A DNA stretch of 64,000 nt from Bin125 sp026705025 (GTDB lineage: Bacteria > Chloroflexota > Dehalococcoidia > Bin125): positions 1-64,000 of the forward strand of contig JAPPBN010000036.1 of NCBI GenBank assembly GCA_026705025.1, read 5' to 3'. Position 1 is the stretch's first letter. Every line of letters begins with the position of its first letter. The translations under genes and the position numbers were made by a program. Below the pieces are notes generated by a model. It worked only from the letters and a program-made list of their open reading frames with translations. It ran no database searches and was not told where the DNA came from. Below are positions 49,133-58,356 of the stretch, piece after piece.

Positions 49133-50302
49133 ATGGAAACGCTGATGTCGGAAGAGCAGCGGATGATCACGCAGGCCGTCAAGCGGTTTGTCCGCGATGA
49201 GGTGCAGCCGCTTGAACGAGACCTCGATCCGGACGCCGTTGAACTCCCGCCTGGCGAACTGGACCGGCTGAAGGGCATCGTCAAGCAGATGGGGCTGTAC
49301 CACATTGATGTGCCCGAGGACTACGGCGGTCCCGGTCTGCCGCTGACCACGCGCGGGCTGGTCGCCGAGGAGATGTCGCAGCATCGCGCCGGACTCTACC
49401 TGCCCTGTTACGGCGCATTTGGTTCGGCCGGGCTGGCCCAGCTTTACTCCGCGTCGGACGATCAGAAGGACCGCTATCTCTATCCGATGTTGCGGGATGA
49501 AAAGCGCGCGTTCTTCGGTCTGACCGAGCCGTCAGGGGGTTCGGATCCTGCTCGCGCGATTCAGACCAAGGCAGTCAAGGACGGAGACGACTGGATCCTG
49601 AATGGTTCGAAACTGTTCAGCTCGGGCGCTGACCGGGCGGATTTCGGATTGGTGTTTGCCCGCACCGATCCTGAGAAAGGGCGCCGCGGCATCTCGGCAT
49701 TCCTGGTCGACACCGACTCGCCCGGATTTGAGGTACGTCGCGTGGTCCACACCTTGCGCTCGGCCAATTATGGGACGGAGCTGTCGTTCGATGATGTCCG
49801 CGTGCCGGCGGCCAACCTCGTGGGAGAGGAAGGTGGGGGCTTTGCGCTGGCCAACAACAACCTGACGCGTCAGCGAATTCCCTATTCGGCGACCTGCGTC
49901 GGGATCGCGGTTGCGGCACAGGAGATGGCGATCTCCTATTCGCAGCAACGTGAAACGTTTGGCGCAGCGCTCGCTTCGCGACAGGCGATTCAGTGGATGA
50001 TCGTCGACAACGAAATCGACATCCGCACGGGCCGGATGATGTACCTCGCTGCCGCCGAGAAGGCGGAACAGGACGAACCGTTCCGGTTTGAGGCCGCGAT
50101 GGCCAAACTGACCTCGACCGAAGGCGCGAGCCGAGTCGTCGACCGGGCAATCCAGATTCACGGCGGCATCGGAGTCACCAAAGATCTGCCGCTGGAACGG
50201 TGGTACCGCGAGATGCGCATTCGCCGGATCGGCGAAGGTCCATCTGAGGTGCAGCGGATCATCATGGCCCGCGACCTGCTCGGACGGGGCAGCAGCGGCT
50301 GA
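49133..50302 (+). CDS. Acyl-CoA dehydrogenase
   Basis: 389 residues. YGGPGLPLTTRGLVAEEMSQ, FFGLTEPSGGSDPARAIQTKAVKDGDDWILNGSKLFSSGADRADFGLVFARTD, and QIHGGIGVTKDLPLERWYREMRIRRIGEGPSEVQRIIMAR show the FAD-dependent fold, with the catalytic Glu expected in the C-terminal GEGPSE region. It introduces a double bond into acyl-CoA in the cytoplasm and passes electrons to ETF. GGAGG lies 8 bases before the ATG. Confidence 0.93.
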   Translation: METLMSEEQRMITQAVKRFVRDEVQPLERDLDPDAVELPPGELDRLKGIVKQMGLYHIDVPEDYGGPGLPLTTRGLVAEEMSQHRAGLYLPCYGAFGSAGLAQLYSASDDQKDRYLYPMLRDEKRAFFGLTEPSGGSDPARAIQTKAVKDGDDWILNGSKLFSSGADRADFGLVFARTDPEKGRRGISAFLVDTDSPGFEVRRVVHTLRSANYGTELSFDDVRVPAANLVGEEGGGFALANNNLTRQRIPYSATCVGIAVAAQEMAISYSQQRETFGAALASRQAIQWMIVDNEIDIRTGRMMYLAAAEKAEQDEPFRFEAAMAKLTSTEGASRVVDRAIQIHGGIGVTKDLPLERWYREMRIRRIGEGPSEVQRIIMARDLLGRGSSG

Positions 50303-50306
50303 GAGT

Positions 50307-50340
50307 CCCCTCTCCCTCTGGGAGACGGTTAGGGTGAGGG
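50307..50340. repeat. Type A palindromic repeat, copy 5
   Basis: CCCTCTCCCT-C-TGGGAGACGG hairpin (one mismatch) then TTAGGGTGAGGG. It lies between the acyl-CoA dehydrogenase and the enoyl-CoA hydratase. Confidence 0.85.
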
Positions 50341-50385
50341 TCGGCTGCTCGATGTCCCCCAGACGATCATGGAACGGACTCCAAT

Positions 50386-51147
50386 ATGAGCGAGATCATT
50401 GAGGTCGCGGTCGATGGCGCCGTGCGGACCGTGACACTGAACCGGCCCGAGAAGCGCAACGCGCTGAACAGCGAGATGCTGACAGAGCTTCATACCGCGT
50501 TCGCGGGTGAGCCGTCGGCGGAGGAGCGGGTTGCGGTGATCCGTGCCAACGGACCCGTGTTTTGCGCCGGACTCGATTTGCGGGAGCGCGAAGAGGGTCT
50601 CCCCGGCGGAGACGTCTCCATCGAGCAGATGCTCGACGCGATTCAGCACTGGCCGTTGCCGGTAGTTGCCGTCGTCCAGGGCGACGCAATCGCGGGCGGC
50701 AATGAGGTGGCGCTGCATTGCGACTTCGTCGTCGCCAGCATCGACGCCAAGTTTGGCATGTCGCTGGCCCAGATTGGCCTCGCTCCCTCCTGGTTCCTGG
50801 CCAAGAAGTTGCTCGAAGTCGCCGGACCGGTCGCGACTCGTGAGATCCTGCTGCTCGGCGATCGGATTCCCGCCTGGCGGATGCATGAGTGGGGCGTGAT
50901 CGCGAGAGTGGCCAACGCCGAGGAACTCGAGGAAGCCGCCGACGCGGTGATCGACCGATTGAGCGAGAACGCGCCGCTCAGTCTCAGGGCGATGAAGGCG
51001 CTAATCGTGCGTGAGATGGATTTCCGCGATCACATTCCGCATGAAGATGTCGACGAACTCGTCGCCGTCGCCAGAAGCTCGAACGACGCCAAAGAGGGGA
51101 TCCGTGCGCTGTTCGAGCGTCGCCGCCCCGAGTTCGCGGGGGAGTAG
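50386..51147 (+). CDS. Enoyl-CoA hydratase/isomerase (crotonase) family protein
   Basis: 253 residues. VTLNRPEKRNALNSEML, VFCAGLDLREREEG (oxyanion-hole strand), VQGDAIAGGNEVALHCDFVVAS and FGMSLAQIGLAPSWFLAKKLLEVAGP are crotonase motifs. It hydrates the enoyl-CoA made by the dehydrogenase upstream, although which of the catalytic Glu positions are kept is not clear from the motif. Converges with the CocE gene after a 12-base gap. Confidence 0.9.
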   Translation: MSEIIEVAVDGAVRTVTLNRPEKRNALNSEMLTELHTAFAGEPSAEERVAVIRANGPVFCAGLDLREREEGLPGGDVSIEQMLDAIQHWPLPVVAVVQGDAIAGGNEVALHCDFVVASIDAKFGMSLAQIGLAPSWFLAKKLLEVAGPVATREILLLGDRIPAWRMHEWGVIARVANAEELEEAADAVIDRLSENAPLSLRAMKALIVREMDFRDHIPHEDVDELVAVARSSNDAKEGIRALFERRRPEFAGE

Positions 51148-51159
51148 TCGAGCTGACGC

Positions 51160-53052
51160 CTATCTGGCCAGCGGTGGGTCTGCGGGGCGGCGGAAGGCGA
51201 AGCCTCCTGAGCTGCCGTCGAAGCCTCCATCGACGACCTGAGCTGTGGGGATCACGGACTCGTTCACGATTGGGACGATGAGCCTCGCGGCTCGCTCGCC
51301 GCCGATCGTGATCGTCAAGGTTGCGTCGTCGCCCTGGGTTGGCACGACGAGGTTGTCGGCGTCGGCGGCGGCGATGGTCAGGCGGATGCGGTCTCCGGCG
51401 CGGACGATGCTGGAGATTGGATACATTTCGACCTGGATGTCCATCGGCTCGTCTGGCTTGACCGGCGCGAGATCGGCCTTGCTCCAGCTGTGCCAGACCG
51501 GACCCTCGTGACCGCCGGGATCGGCCTGCACCCGGCGGTGCGCGAAGTTGAGGAACCCTTCCGAGAGGTAGGCAGCGGAGCCGTCTTCCCCGATCTGCTC
51601 AAGCGTGACCTCGATGGCGCCGCGATCTGATGTTGTTGACAGTTCGAGCTGGACGGCCGGCCAACCCGTGATCTCGATGTCCGACTCAAGCGGTTCGGTC
51701 GTGAAGGTCAGACACTGCTCCGCCCTCGCATTGAGGTCGGTGGTGTTGATGTACAGATCGTCGATGTAGTAGCTGTGGCGCGTCATCTGGCCCAGGCTGA
51801 CGTCATGGTTGACTTCGTAGTCGACTGAGCCGGCTTCCTGCGGTTGCGACTCCGAGACCTGCCCGTCGAGCGTGAGCCAACCACTGCGGTCCTGTGATTC
51901 CGGCAGCGGCAAGCGGGGCGCGGACTTCCAGACGGTCGCGCCGGATGGGTCGCTGGCCGCGTAGTGAACGGCCGGCTCGTCCATCACGCCGTTGTCGACG
52001 TCCTTGAGCCAGTAGTCGAACCAGCGCAGCAACTCGGGATCACCGCCCTGTCCGTGATTCCAGGGACCAACAATCAGCTTCTTGGGAACGTCGAGCCGGT
52101 TGAACGCGTCGATCAGGTAGCCGGGGAATGTGAGGTCCCACCAGCCGGTGACGAGATATGTCGGCACGCCGCTCTCGTTGATCAGGTCACAGGAGTCGAA
52201 CCATCCGCTGGCAACTTCGCCCAGGCCGAGGTCCGGACGCGGCCGCCTGCGCAGCAGACCGTCGAACGACGACATCCGGGTGACATCGCGAGGATCCATT
52301 TCGGAGAACGTCTCGACCCAGCGGTAGCGATCCGGCGAGCGCTCCAATTCCGCCTCCTCCCGCAGCGGTTCGCCATCGGGACCATCGACCGGTGCGGCAG
52401 GTTCGTTCTCCGACATCCCCTTGTGCAACCGCTCCCAGACTCGGGCGAAGCTGCTGATTGCGAGTCCCCCGTCGACATAACAGTGCGGCAAGCCCGGATA
52501 CTGCGGCGCGATGCACTTCAGCCCCTCGGGCCGGTGCACGGCCGTGAAGAACTGCATCATGCCTTCGTATGAAATGCCAACCATGCCCACTCTGCCCGAG
52601 GACCAGGGCTGCTCGCTGATCCAGTCGATCACAGTCGCAATGTCGTGCCCGGCCAGCCAGGAATCGCCGTACTCAGCGCCGAACGAGGCGCCAGTGCCGC
52701 GGATGTCCACTGAGACGAAGCGATAGCCGTGGTGAATCAGGTCGCGGGCGATCGGCCGTTCCTCGTACTGGGTGACCAGTTCGCCCGGTTCCATGCTCCG
52801 CAGTTCCTCGGCATAGCGGGCCGCCGTGCCAGCGCTGCCCGAGACTTCGAATGAGCGGCGATATGGCGTGGTGTGGAGCACGGTCGGCGTCTGCCCGTCG
52901 ATCACATTGCCGTTACTGGTGGGATGCAACACATCGATCGCGATGCGGCAGCCGTCCGTCATCGTGAGATACAACGACTCGCGCTCGTAGCCGTCCGCAA
53001 CGACTTCCGTGAAGTTCTCGTAGACGCCCAGCAATGATCGTTTGTCGCTCAC
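51160..53052 (-). CDS. CocE/NonD-family serine hydrolase
   Basis: 630 residues. Nucleophile Ser161 in VGMVGISYEGMMQFF; TTPYRR and VSVDIRGTGASFGAEYGDSW precede it, and a C-terminal jelly-roll domain (EITGWPAVQLELSTTSDRGAIEVTLEQIGEDGSAAYLSEGFLNFAHRR) is typical. The family includes X-Pro dipeptidyl peptidases, cocaine esterase and cephalosporin acylases; it hydrolyses small esters or amides. No signal peptide is seen, so it is likely cytoplasmic. Start ATG 53052. Confidence 0.9.
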   Translation of the reverse strand: MSDKRSLLGVYENFTEVVADGYERESLYLTMTDGCRIAIDVLHPTSNGNVIDGQTPTVLHTTPYRRSFEVSGSAGTAARYAEELRSMEPGELVTQYEERPIARDLIHHGYRFVSVDIRGTGASFGAEYGDSWLAGHDIATVIDWISEQPWSSGRVGMVGISYEGMMQFFTAVHRPEGLKCIAPQYPGLPHCYVDGGLAISSFARVWERLHKGMSENEPAAPVDGPDGEPLREEAELERSPDRYRWVETFSEMDPRDVTRMSSFDGLLRRRPRPDLGLGEVASGWFDSCDLINESGVPTYLVTGWWDLTFPGYLIDAFNRLDVPKKLIVGPWNHGQGGDPELLRWFDYWLKDVDNGVMDEPAVHYAASDPSGATVWKSAPRLPLPESQDRSGWLTLDGQVSESQPQEAGSVDYEVNHDVSLGQMTRHSYYIDDLYINTTDLNARAEQCLTFTTEPLESDIEITGWPAVQLELSTTSDRGAIEVTLEQIGEDGSAAYLSEGFLNFAHRRVQADPGGHEGPVWHSWSKADLAPVKPDEPMDIQVEMYPISSIVRAGDRIRLTIAAADADNLVVPTQGDDATLTITIGGERAARLIVPIVNESVIPTAQVVDGGFDGSSGGFAFRRPADPPLAR

Positions 53053-53155
53053 GGCACACCTCTAAAGATCTCTGGGGACCAGTTGAGTCCCTGCCTGGAT
53101 CGATACGCTCAGATGAGGATACCGACGCGGTAGCAGGCGAATGGAGCGGGCGCTC

Positions 53156-54427
53156 ATGACGACGATGACGAGCGGACTCGATCACATTGACCTGGTGACT
53201 CCGGAGCTCTACGCGCAACGGGGCTATCCATGGGAGGATTGGGCGCTGCTGCGGCGCGAAGCTCCCGTCTACTGGTACGAGCGCCCCGGCGTGACGCCCT
53301 TCTGGGCGATCACCAAGTATGACGACATTCAGCACATCTCGCGCGATCCCGAGACGTTCATCAGCAGCCAGCGGCTGGTCATTCGCTCGGCCGGTTCGGG
53401 TGACAGCGGCGGGAACGATCCGTCGCTGAACATCCCCAACCTGATCAGCATGGATCCACCGGAACACGGCAAGTACCGCAACGCCACGAGTCGCCGATTC
53501 TCGCCGCGCGGGATGCGACTGTTGGAGGAACGGATCGACGAGATTGCCGAAGATGTGGTTGATGATGTGGCTGCTCACATCGTCGACCAGCTCACCGACC
53601 GACGGGAGGCCGATTTCGTCCGCGATGTCGCAGCGCGGATGCCGCTGGCAGCGATCTGCGAGCTACTGGCGGTCGATCGTGACTCGTGGGAAGACCTGTT
53701 CCGCTGGACCAATGAGTTCCTCGGGTCTGAGGATCCCGAGTACCAGCAAGGACGGTCACGTCGCGAGACCTGGCAGGCCGGGGTGCGAGGTCTGCAGGGC
53801 TACTTCATGGCCCACATCGAGCGCAAGCGCCGCGAACCCGACAACAGCGTGATGACCACACTCGTCCAGGCGGAGATCGACGGCGAGCCGATGCCCGAGC
53901 ACATGATTCTCTCCTACGCGATTCTGCTAATCCTGGCCGGCAATGAGACCACGCGGAACGCCACGTCGGGCGGAATGCAGGCGCTGATTGAGAATCCGGA
54001 GCAGTACGAGCGGCTGCAACGTCAGCCCGAACTACTGGACAGCGCAGTCGAGGAGATGCTGCGCTGGACCTCGCCGGTCGTGCACTTCGCCCGGACCGTC
54101 ACCCGCGACACCGAGATTCGCGGTGTGCCGATCAAAGAAGGCGAGACCCTCGCGATGTGGTACCCGTCGGCCAACCGCGACGAGGACGTATTCGACGACC
54201 CGGACACGTTCGACATCGGACGTTCGCCCAATCTCCACCTCGCGTTCGGGGGATTCGGGGAACACTTCTGTCTCGGCGCCAATCTGGCGAGGTTGGAGAT
54301 GCGCTCAATCTTCCGGCACGTCACCCAAAGACTCGATCACTTCGAGCTGAATGGCGAGGTTGAGCGGTTGTCGTCTGGGTTGATCGGCGGGATCAAGCGT
54401 CTGCCGGTGACCTACACGGTTCGGTAG
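53156..54427 (+). CDS. Cytochrome P450
   Basis: 423 residues. Heme Cys372 in FGGFGEHFCLGANLAR, ExxR in the K-helix (EEMLRW), and an I-helix LAGNETTRNATSGG with the acid-alcohol pair. Soluble bacterial class with no membrane anchor, so it needs a ferredoxin and reductase that are not in the window. Hydroxylation of a hydrophobic substrate is likely; the substrate is unknown. The start at 53156 (MTTMTSGLDHI) has GGAG 10 bases upstream; the ATG at 53141 is inside that site. Convergent with the SDR (13 bases). Confidence 0.92.
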   Translation: MTTMTSGLDHIDLVTPELYAQRGYPWEDWALLRREAPVYWYERPGVTPFWAITKYDDIQHISRDPETFISSQRLVIRSAGSGDSGGNDPSLNIPNLISMDPPEHGKYRNATSRRFSPRGMRLLEERIDEIAEDVVDDVAAHIVDQLTDRREADFVRDVAARMPLAAICELLAVDRDSWEDLFRWTNEFLGSEDPEYQQGRSRRETWQAGVRGLQGYFMAHIERKRREPDNSVMTTLVQAEIDGEPMPEHMILSYAILLILAGNETTRNATSGGMQALIENPEQYERLQRQPELLDSAVEEMLRWTSPVVHFARTVTRDTEIRGVPIKEGETLAMWYPSANRDEDVFDDPDTFDIGRSPNLHLAFGGFGEHFCLGANLARLEMRSIFRHVTQRLDHFELNGEVERLSSGLIGGIKRLPVTYTVR

Positions 54428-54440
54428 GTTCGCCCCTTGC

Positions 54441-55202
54441 CTACAGCGTCGCGCCGCCGTCGACGGTGATGGTTTGGCCGGTGACGAAGACGTTTCGTTC
54501 AATCAGCGCGACGATGGCGTCGGCGCAGGATTCGGGTGTGGCGACTCCTCTGAGTGGAGCTGTCTCGCCGAGGCGCTTGCGGCCGGCTTCGTAGGTGTCT
54601 TCTCCCAGGCCGCCTCGGAGCCAGCGTCCTTCGATGAAGCCAGGGGCGATCGTGTTGATGCGGATTTCGGGCCCAAGGACTCTGGCGAGCGACTTGGTGA
54701 TCACGTTGACGCCGGCTTTGCTGGCTGCGTAGGGGATACAGGAGCCTCCGCCGCCGGCTCCCGCGACGCTGCTCACGTTGACAACTGCGCCCTCTCCCGC
54801 CGCCCTCATGTGTGGCGCGGCTGCACGAGTGCAGTTGAAGACGCCGCGCAGGTTGGCGCCGATGATGTCGTCCCAAACGTCGTCGGTCACGGCCTCGAGG
54901 TCGTCGTGGGCGATGAAGTGAGTCATGCCGGCGTTGTTGACCAGGATTTCCAGGTGTCCGAACTCGTCGATGGCGGACTGGATCAGCCTGCGGCAGTCGG
55001 CGTCGTCGCGGGTGTCGGCCTGTACGGCGATGGCCGATCCGCCTGCGGCCTGGATCTCGTCGACGACGCGTTGCCCGGCTTCAGCGCCGCGGAAATAGTT
55101 GACGACAACGGAGGCGCCCATCGAGGCAAGCAGCGTCGCCGTGGCTTCGCCGACTCCGGATGATGATCCGGTGACGACCGCGACTTTGCCGTTGATGTCC
55201 AT
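54441..55202 (-). CDS. SDR family oxidoreductase (glucose-1-dehydrogenase-like)
   Basis: 253 residues. VTGSSSGVGEATATLLASMGASVVVNYFRGAEAGQRVVDEI, NAGMTHFIAHDDLEAVTDDVWDDI, catalytic YAASKAGVN and IAPGFIEGRW. The N-terminal motif reads G-S-S-S-G-V-G (the last G-I-G position is V), common in this branch. The NYFRGAE stretch suggests NADP preference. Likely a 3-oxoacyl or sugar reductase in the P450/CocE neighbourhood. Confidence 0.88.
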   Translation of the reverse strand: MDINGKVAVVTGSSSGVGEATATLLASMGASVVVNYFRGAEAGQRVVDEIQAAGGSAIAVQADTRDDADCRRLIQSAIDEFGHLEILVNNAGMTHFIAHDDLEAVTDDVWDDIIGANLRGVFNCTRAAAPHMRAAGEGAVVNVSSVAGAGGGGSCIPYAASKAGVNVITKSLARVLGPEIRINTIAPGFIEGRWLRGGLGEDTYEAGRKRLGETAPLRGVATPESCADAIVALIERNVFVTGQTITVDGGATL

Positions 55203-55271
55203 GGTTCTTGCTCCTGCCTTCTACGCGACGAGACCGCTCCGATTGGAGCGGTCTCTGGACGTTGCGAGGGA

Positions 55272-55314
55272 GCCCCCTCCGTCGCTTCGCGACACCTCCC
55301 CCAGAGGGGGAGGT
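55272..55314. repeat. Type B palindromic repeat, reverse copy
   Basis: 43 bases; its reverse complement differs from the copies at 2582 and 32629 by only a few bases. It lies between the SDR and the amidohydrolase, and is bounded by a stop 12 bases downstream at 55326 (minus strand). Confidence 0.85.
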
Positions 55315-55325
55315 CTCAGAGATGG

Positions 55326-56522
55326 CTAGCCGCCGCCGGCAGCGGCTGCCGCGGCGAGACCTTCCGGCATCACCTCGGGGATCTCGATGTTGTAGAGCTT
55401 CGCCGAGTTCTCCCAGAGGATCTTGCGGCGGACCTCTTCGGACTGGCCTTCGAGGCCGTCCTCGATTGTCTCCTGCACGTTGCCGTAGAGGCAGGTCGGG
55501 TGCGGGAAGTCGGTCTCGAAGAGGATGTTGTCGGCGCCGATGTCGTCGATCAGCTTGCGCGGAGCGACCTTCTCGAACCAGTAGCAGGCGTAGACCTGGC
55601 GGCGGAAGTAGTCCGAAGGCATCATCTCGAACTCGGGGCGCGCCTTGCGGATATCGGCGGCCATGAAGTGGTAGTCGCAGCTTTCGAGGCAGAACGGCAC
55701 CCAGCCGATCCCGGACTCCACAGAAATGAACTTGAGGTCGGGGAAGCGCGGCAGCACGCCGGAGAGCAGCAGGTCGGTCATCTGCAGGCCGTTGGCCATG
55801 AACAGGACGGTGGAGGTGCGTGCGTAGGTCACCTCAGGGCCGTCGACTGCGAGACGCTCTGGCGTGAAGCCGTCGGTGAAGTCGCCGGAGCCGATGTGGA
55901 ACGAGATTGGCAGACCGGCGTCTGTGGCGATGTTCCAGAGCGGATCCCAGTGATGGTCGCCAAGGAACGGCTCACCGTGCGATTGCGGGTCTCCGGTGAA
56001 GAGGATGCCCCGCATCCCCTTCGGTGCGACGCGCTCGATTTCCTTGACCGAGGCCTCGACGTCCCAGAACGGGATCGAGATGTTGGCCACGAAGCGCTCG
56101 GGCGCGACCGAGATCCAGTCGAGCTGGAAATCGTTCCAGGCGCGGACGCACTCCAGCATCAGCTCGGGGTCCTTGAGCGAGAGGAAGCGCTGCGAGGCGA
56201 ATCCGGCAACGTTGGGGTACAGAACCTGGGCGTAGACGCCGGTCTCGTCCATCAGCTTGAGGCGCTCGTGGACGTCGAACGATGCGGGGTGGGCCTCTTC
56301 GTAGGTCGGCGGCGAGCTGGGGAACTTGCCCTTCCAACCGGCGAAGACGCCTGAGGGCGCTGCCGCCACCTTTTCATCGGCGACGAACCAGGAGTTGATT
56401 CCCTTGTCGTCCTGCTTGACGTGCAGGACCTTGTCGCCCCACTTGGAGGAGACTCGGGAGGTCCAGAGGTCGGCGGGTTCGGTGATGTGGGTGTCGGCGT
56501 CAATGAAGGTCTCAAACGCCAT
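55326..56522 (-). CDS. Amidohydrolase-family (Amidohydro_2) enzyme
   Basis: 398 residues. FIDADTHITEPADLW carries the D-x-H metal-binding start; LMDETGVYAQVLYPNVAG, APERFVANISIPFWDVEASVKEIER, GMRGILFTGDP and the C-terminal DNILFETDFPHPTC (catalytic Asp-rich end) complete the TIM-barrel pattern of decarboxylases/hydrolases such as the aminocarboxymuconate-semialdehyde decarboxylase group. It should act on small carboxylic or cyclic substrates; substrate unknown. 60-odd bases separate it from the rseP-like gene on the same strand. Confidence 0.88.
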   Translation of the reverse strand: MAFETFIDADTHITEPADLWTSRVSSKWGDKVLHVKQDDKGINSWFVADEKVAAAPSGVFAGWKGKFPSSPPTYEEAHPASFDVHERLKLMDETGVYAQVLYPNVAGFASQRFLSLKDPELMLECVRAWNDFQLDWISVAPERFVANISIPFWDVEASVKEIERVAPKGMRGILFTGDPQSHGEPFLGDHHWDPLWNIATDAGLPISFHIGSGDFTDGFTPERLAVDGPEVTYARTSTVLFMANGLQMTDLLLSGVLPRFPDLKFISVESGIGWVPFCLESCDYHFMAADIRKARPEFEMMPSDYFRRQVYACYWFEKVAPRKLIDDIGADNILFETDFPHPTCLYGNVQETIEDGLEGQSEEVRRKILWENSAKLYNIEIPEVMPEGLAAAAAAGGG

Positions 56523-56594
56523 CAGGGCTCCTTTTGCTCAGGGCGCGGAAGTGGATCGCCATCAGTGTAACGGCGGCGACAGTGGGACACACTG

Positions 56595-58307
56595 CTATGG
56601 AATCACCGGCTCACCCGATACCGCCTTGATGATGTCGAAATAGCTGATCACGACGACAAAGATCAGGAGGGCGGCGAAACCGGCCATGTGGACGAGTCCT
56701 TCGCGTTCGGGGCTGATTTTCTTGCCGCGCCGGGCGATCTCGATCAGTACGAACATGATCCGGCCGCCGTCAAGCATGGGTAGCGGCAGGATGTTGATGA
56801 TGGCGAGGTTGAGCGAAATCAGGGCGGCGAGCTCAATCAGTCGTGTCCACCCAGCTCGATCGACGACTTCGCCCGTCACTCGGGCGATTCCGACCGGGCC
56901 GGATAGCTCGATCGCTTCGCCACCGGCGATCCATGAGCGAATCCGATTTCGGACGAGGATGAACGTGTCACGGGTCTGCGTCCAGCCGGCGGCGATTGAC
57001 TCGCCAATTGAAGGGCTTTCGCGAGCCACAAGTCGCGAGGCGTTCGCAATGCTGATCCCGGTCGCGCCCTGGGGTACCTCAATCTGGATGCCGGGCGGTG
57101 GATGAACCGGATCGATGCCCAGCGCTGCGTAGACCGAGGCCATCCGGACCTGCTCTTCAATCGCGATGCTGAGCATGGTGTCGTCTTGCTCGGTTACGTA
57201 GGTCATGCCGCCGGGCAGTTCCAGTTCCAGGCCTTCCTTGAGCTTCTCGGTCTCGATCCCCCAGCCAGCAATCACCGAGGCAGGCGAGACTCCAAGCTTC
57301 TCGGAGATGTCGTGCACCGAATCTCCGGGCTGGACCACGTGCGTGAGCGGCTGAGGCGCGAGGCGGGCATGGACCAGGACGTCGAACCGTTCTGGTTCTC
57401 GTGATGCGCGGCTTGCAGTGAGTGAACCGCTGGGCGGCCGTTCAACCGAGACCAGCAGAGTTTCGCCCAGATTGAGCTGGATGGCGCGGGAGAGATCGGC
57501 CGCGTTTTGAATTGGTTCCCCATCGATCGCGACGATCCGGTCGCCGGCGCGAATGCCGGCCTGGTGCGCCGGAGCCTGTTCGATCGTGCTGGTCACGACG
57601 GCCGGACCTGCGGAGACGTTGTCGGGAATCAGCGCGCCAACGGCGAACAGGATGATTGGGAGGATGGCGTTGACGATTGCCCCGGCAGCGAGGATGAGGA
57701 TCCTGGTCAACCGCGACTTGGCCCCGAGCGAGCGCGGGTCGATTCCCACGGTCAGGCCGAGCAAGGTGGCCTCGCCGCGTTCGTTCATGAACTCGGCTCG
57801 TTGTTCCTCCGTCGTAATCAGATTGCGAGGTGCGGGAGCGTCCTCGTCCTGGTCACCCTGAGGCGTGAGGGTCAGGCTCCAGGTGGTTTTCCTGCCGTCG
57901 CTCTCGACGTGGTCGTAGGTGAACTCGCGCTTTTCTTCCCCGTGCGTGCGGAAGACTCGGTCGAGGAACTGATCCGGCGTGACGACGCGTTTGCCGTTGA
58001 CCTTGAGAATGCGGTCGCCGGCGACGAAATGTTCTTTCATCCGCGAGTCCTGATCGACCGCGGTAATCAGCAGACCCGACGCTTCCTCGCCGGTCAGCCG
58101 GACGAATCCGCCAATTGGCAGCCAGTTGAAGGAGTAGAGCGTCTCGCCAAACTGCCAGCCCTTGCCAATCCGCGGGGGCAGTCCGACGCCAAATTCTTCG
58201 ACGCGGACGCCGGCCAGCTTGGCGGCGACGAAGTGTCCTAATTCGTGCAGAACGACCAGTCCGAGCAAGACACCGACGAACGGTAGAACTGTATCGATCA
58301 GGACCAT
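56595..58307 (-). CDS. rseP: RseP/site-2 protease-like zinc metalloprotease with two LysM-like repeats
   Basis: 570 residues. HELGH (21-25) and N505-x-x-P-x-P-x-x-D513-G-G give the intramembrane zinc site, with flanking helices. Between them: a degenerate PDZ (~85-150), membrane helix (~203-223), a PDZ (~233-292, APAHQAGIRAGDRIVAIDGEPI) and two tandem ~45-residue LysM-like units: HVVQPGDSVHDISEKLGVSPASVI...LELPGG (~322-366) and YVTEQDDTMLSIAIEEQVRMASVYAALGI...IQIEVPQ (~368-412). Usual RseP/RIP proteases are 350-450 residues with no LysM. It would cleave membrane-bound anti-sigma factors or signal remnants, and LysM could sense glycan. Last gene of the cluster, 49 bases after dxr. Confidence 0.85.
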   Translation of the reverse strand: MVLIDTVLPFVGVLLGLVVLHELGHFVAAKLAGVRVEEFGVGLPPRIGKGWQFGETLYSFNWLPIGGFVRLTGEEASGLLITAVDQDSRMKEHFVAGDRILKVNGKRVVTPDQFLDRVFRTHGEEKREFTYDHVESDGRKTTWSLTLTPQGDQDEDAPAPRNLITTEEQRAEFMNERGEATLLGLTVGIDPRSLGAKSRLTRILILAAGAIVNAILPIILFAVGALIPDNVSAGPAVVTSTIEQAPAHQAGIRAGDRIVAIDGEPIQNAADLSRAIQLNLGETLLVSVERPPSGSLTASRASREPERFDVLVHARLAPQPLTHVVQPGDSVHDISEKLGVSPASVIAGWGIETEKLKEGLELELPGGMTYVTEQDDTMLSIAIEEQVRMASVYAALGIDPVHPPPGIQIEVPQGATGISIANASRLVARESPSIGESIAAGWTQTRDTFILVRNRIRSWIAGGEAIELSGPVGIARVTGEVVDRAGWTRLIELAALISLNLAIINILPLPMLDGGRIMFVLIEIARRGKKISPEREGLVHMAGFAALLIFVVVISYFDIIKAVSGEPVIP

Positions 58308-58356
58308 GAAGTCAGCGTACTAGCGATCTCGCGATGCCCCGCGATCAGACTGTTCG

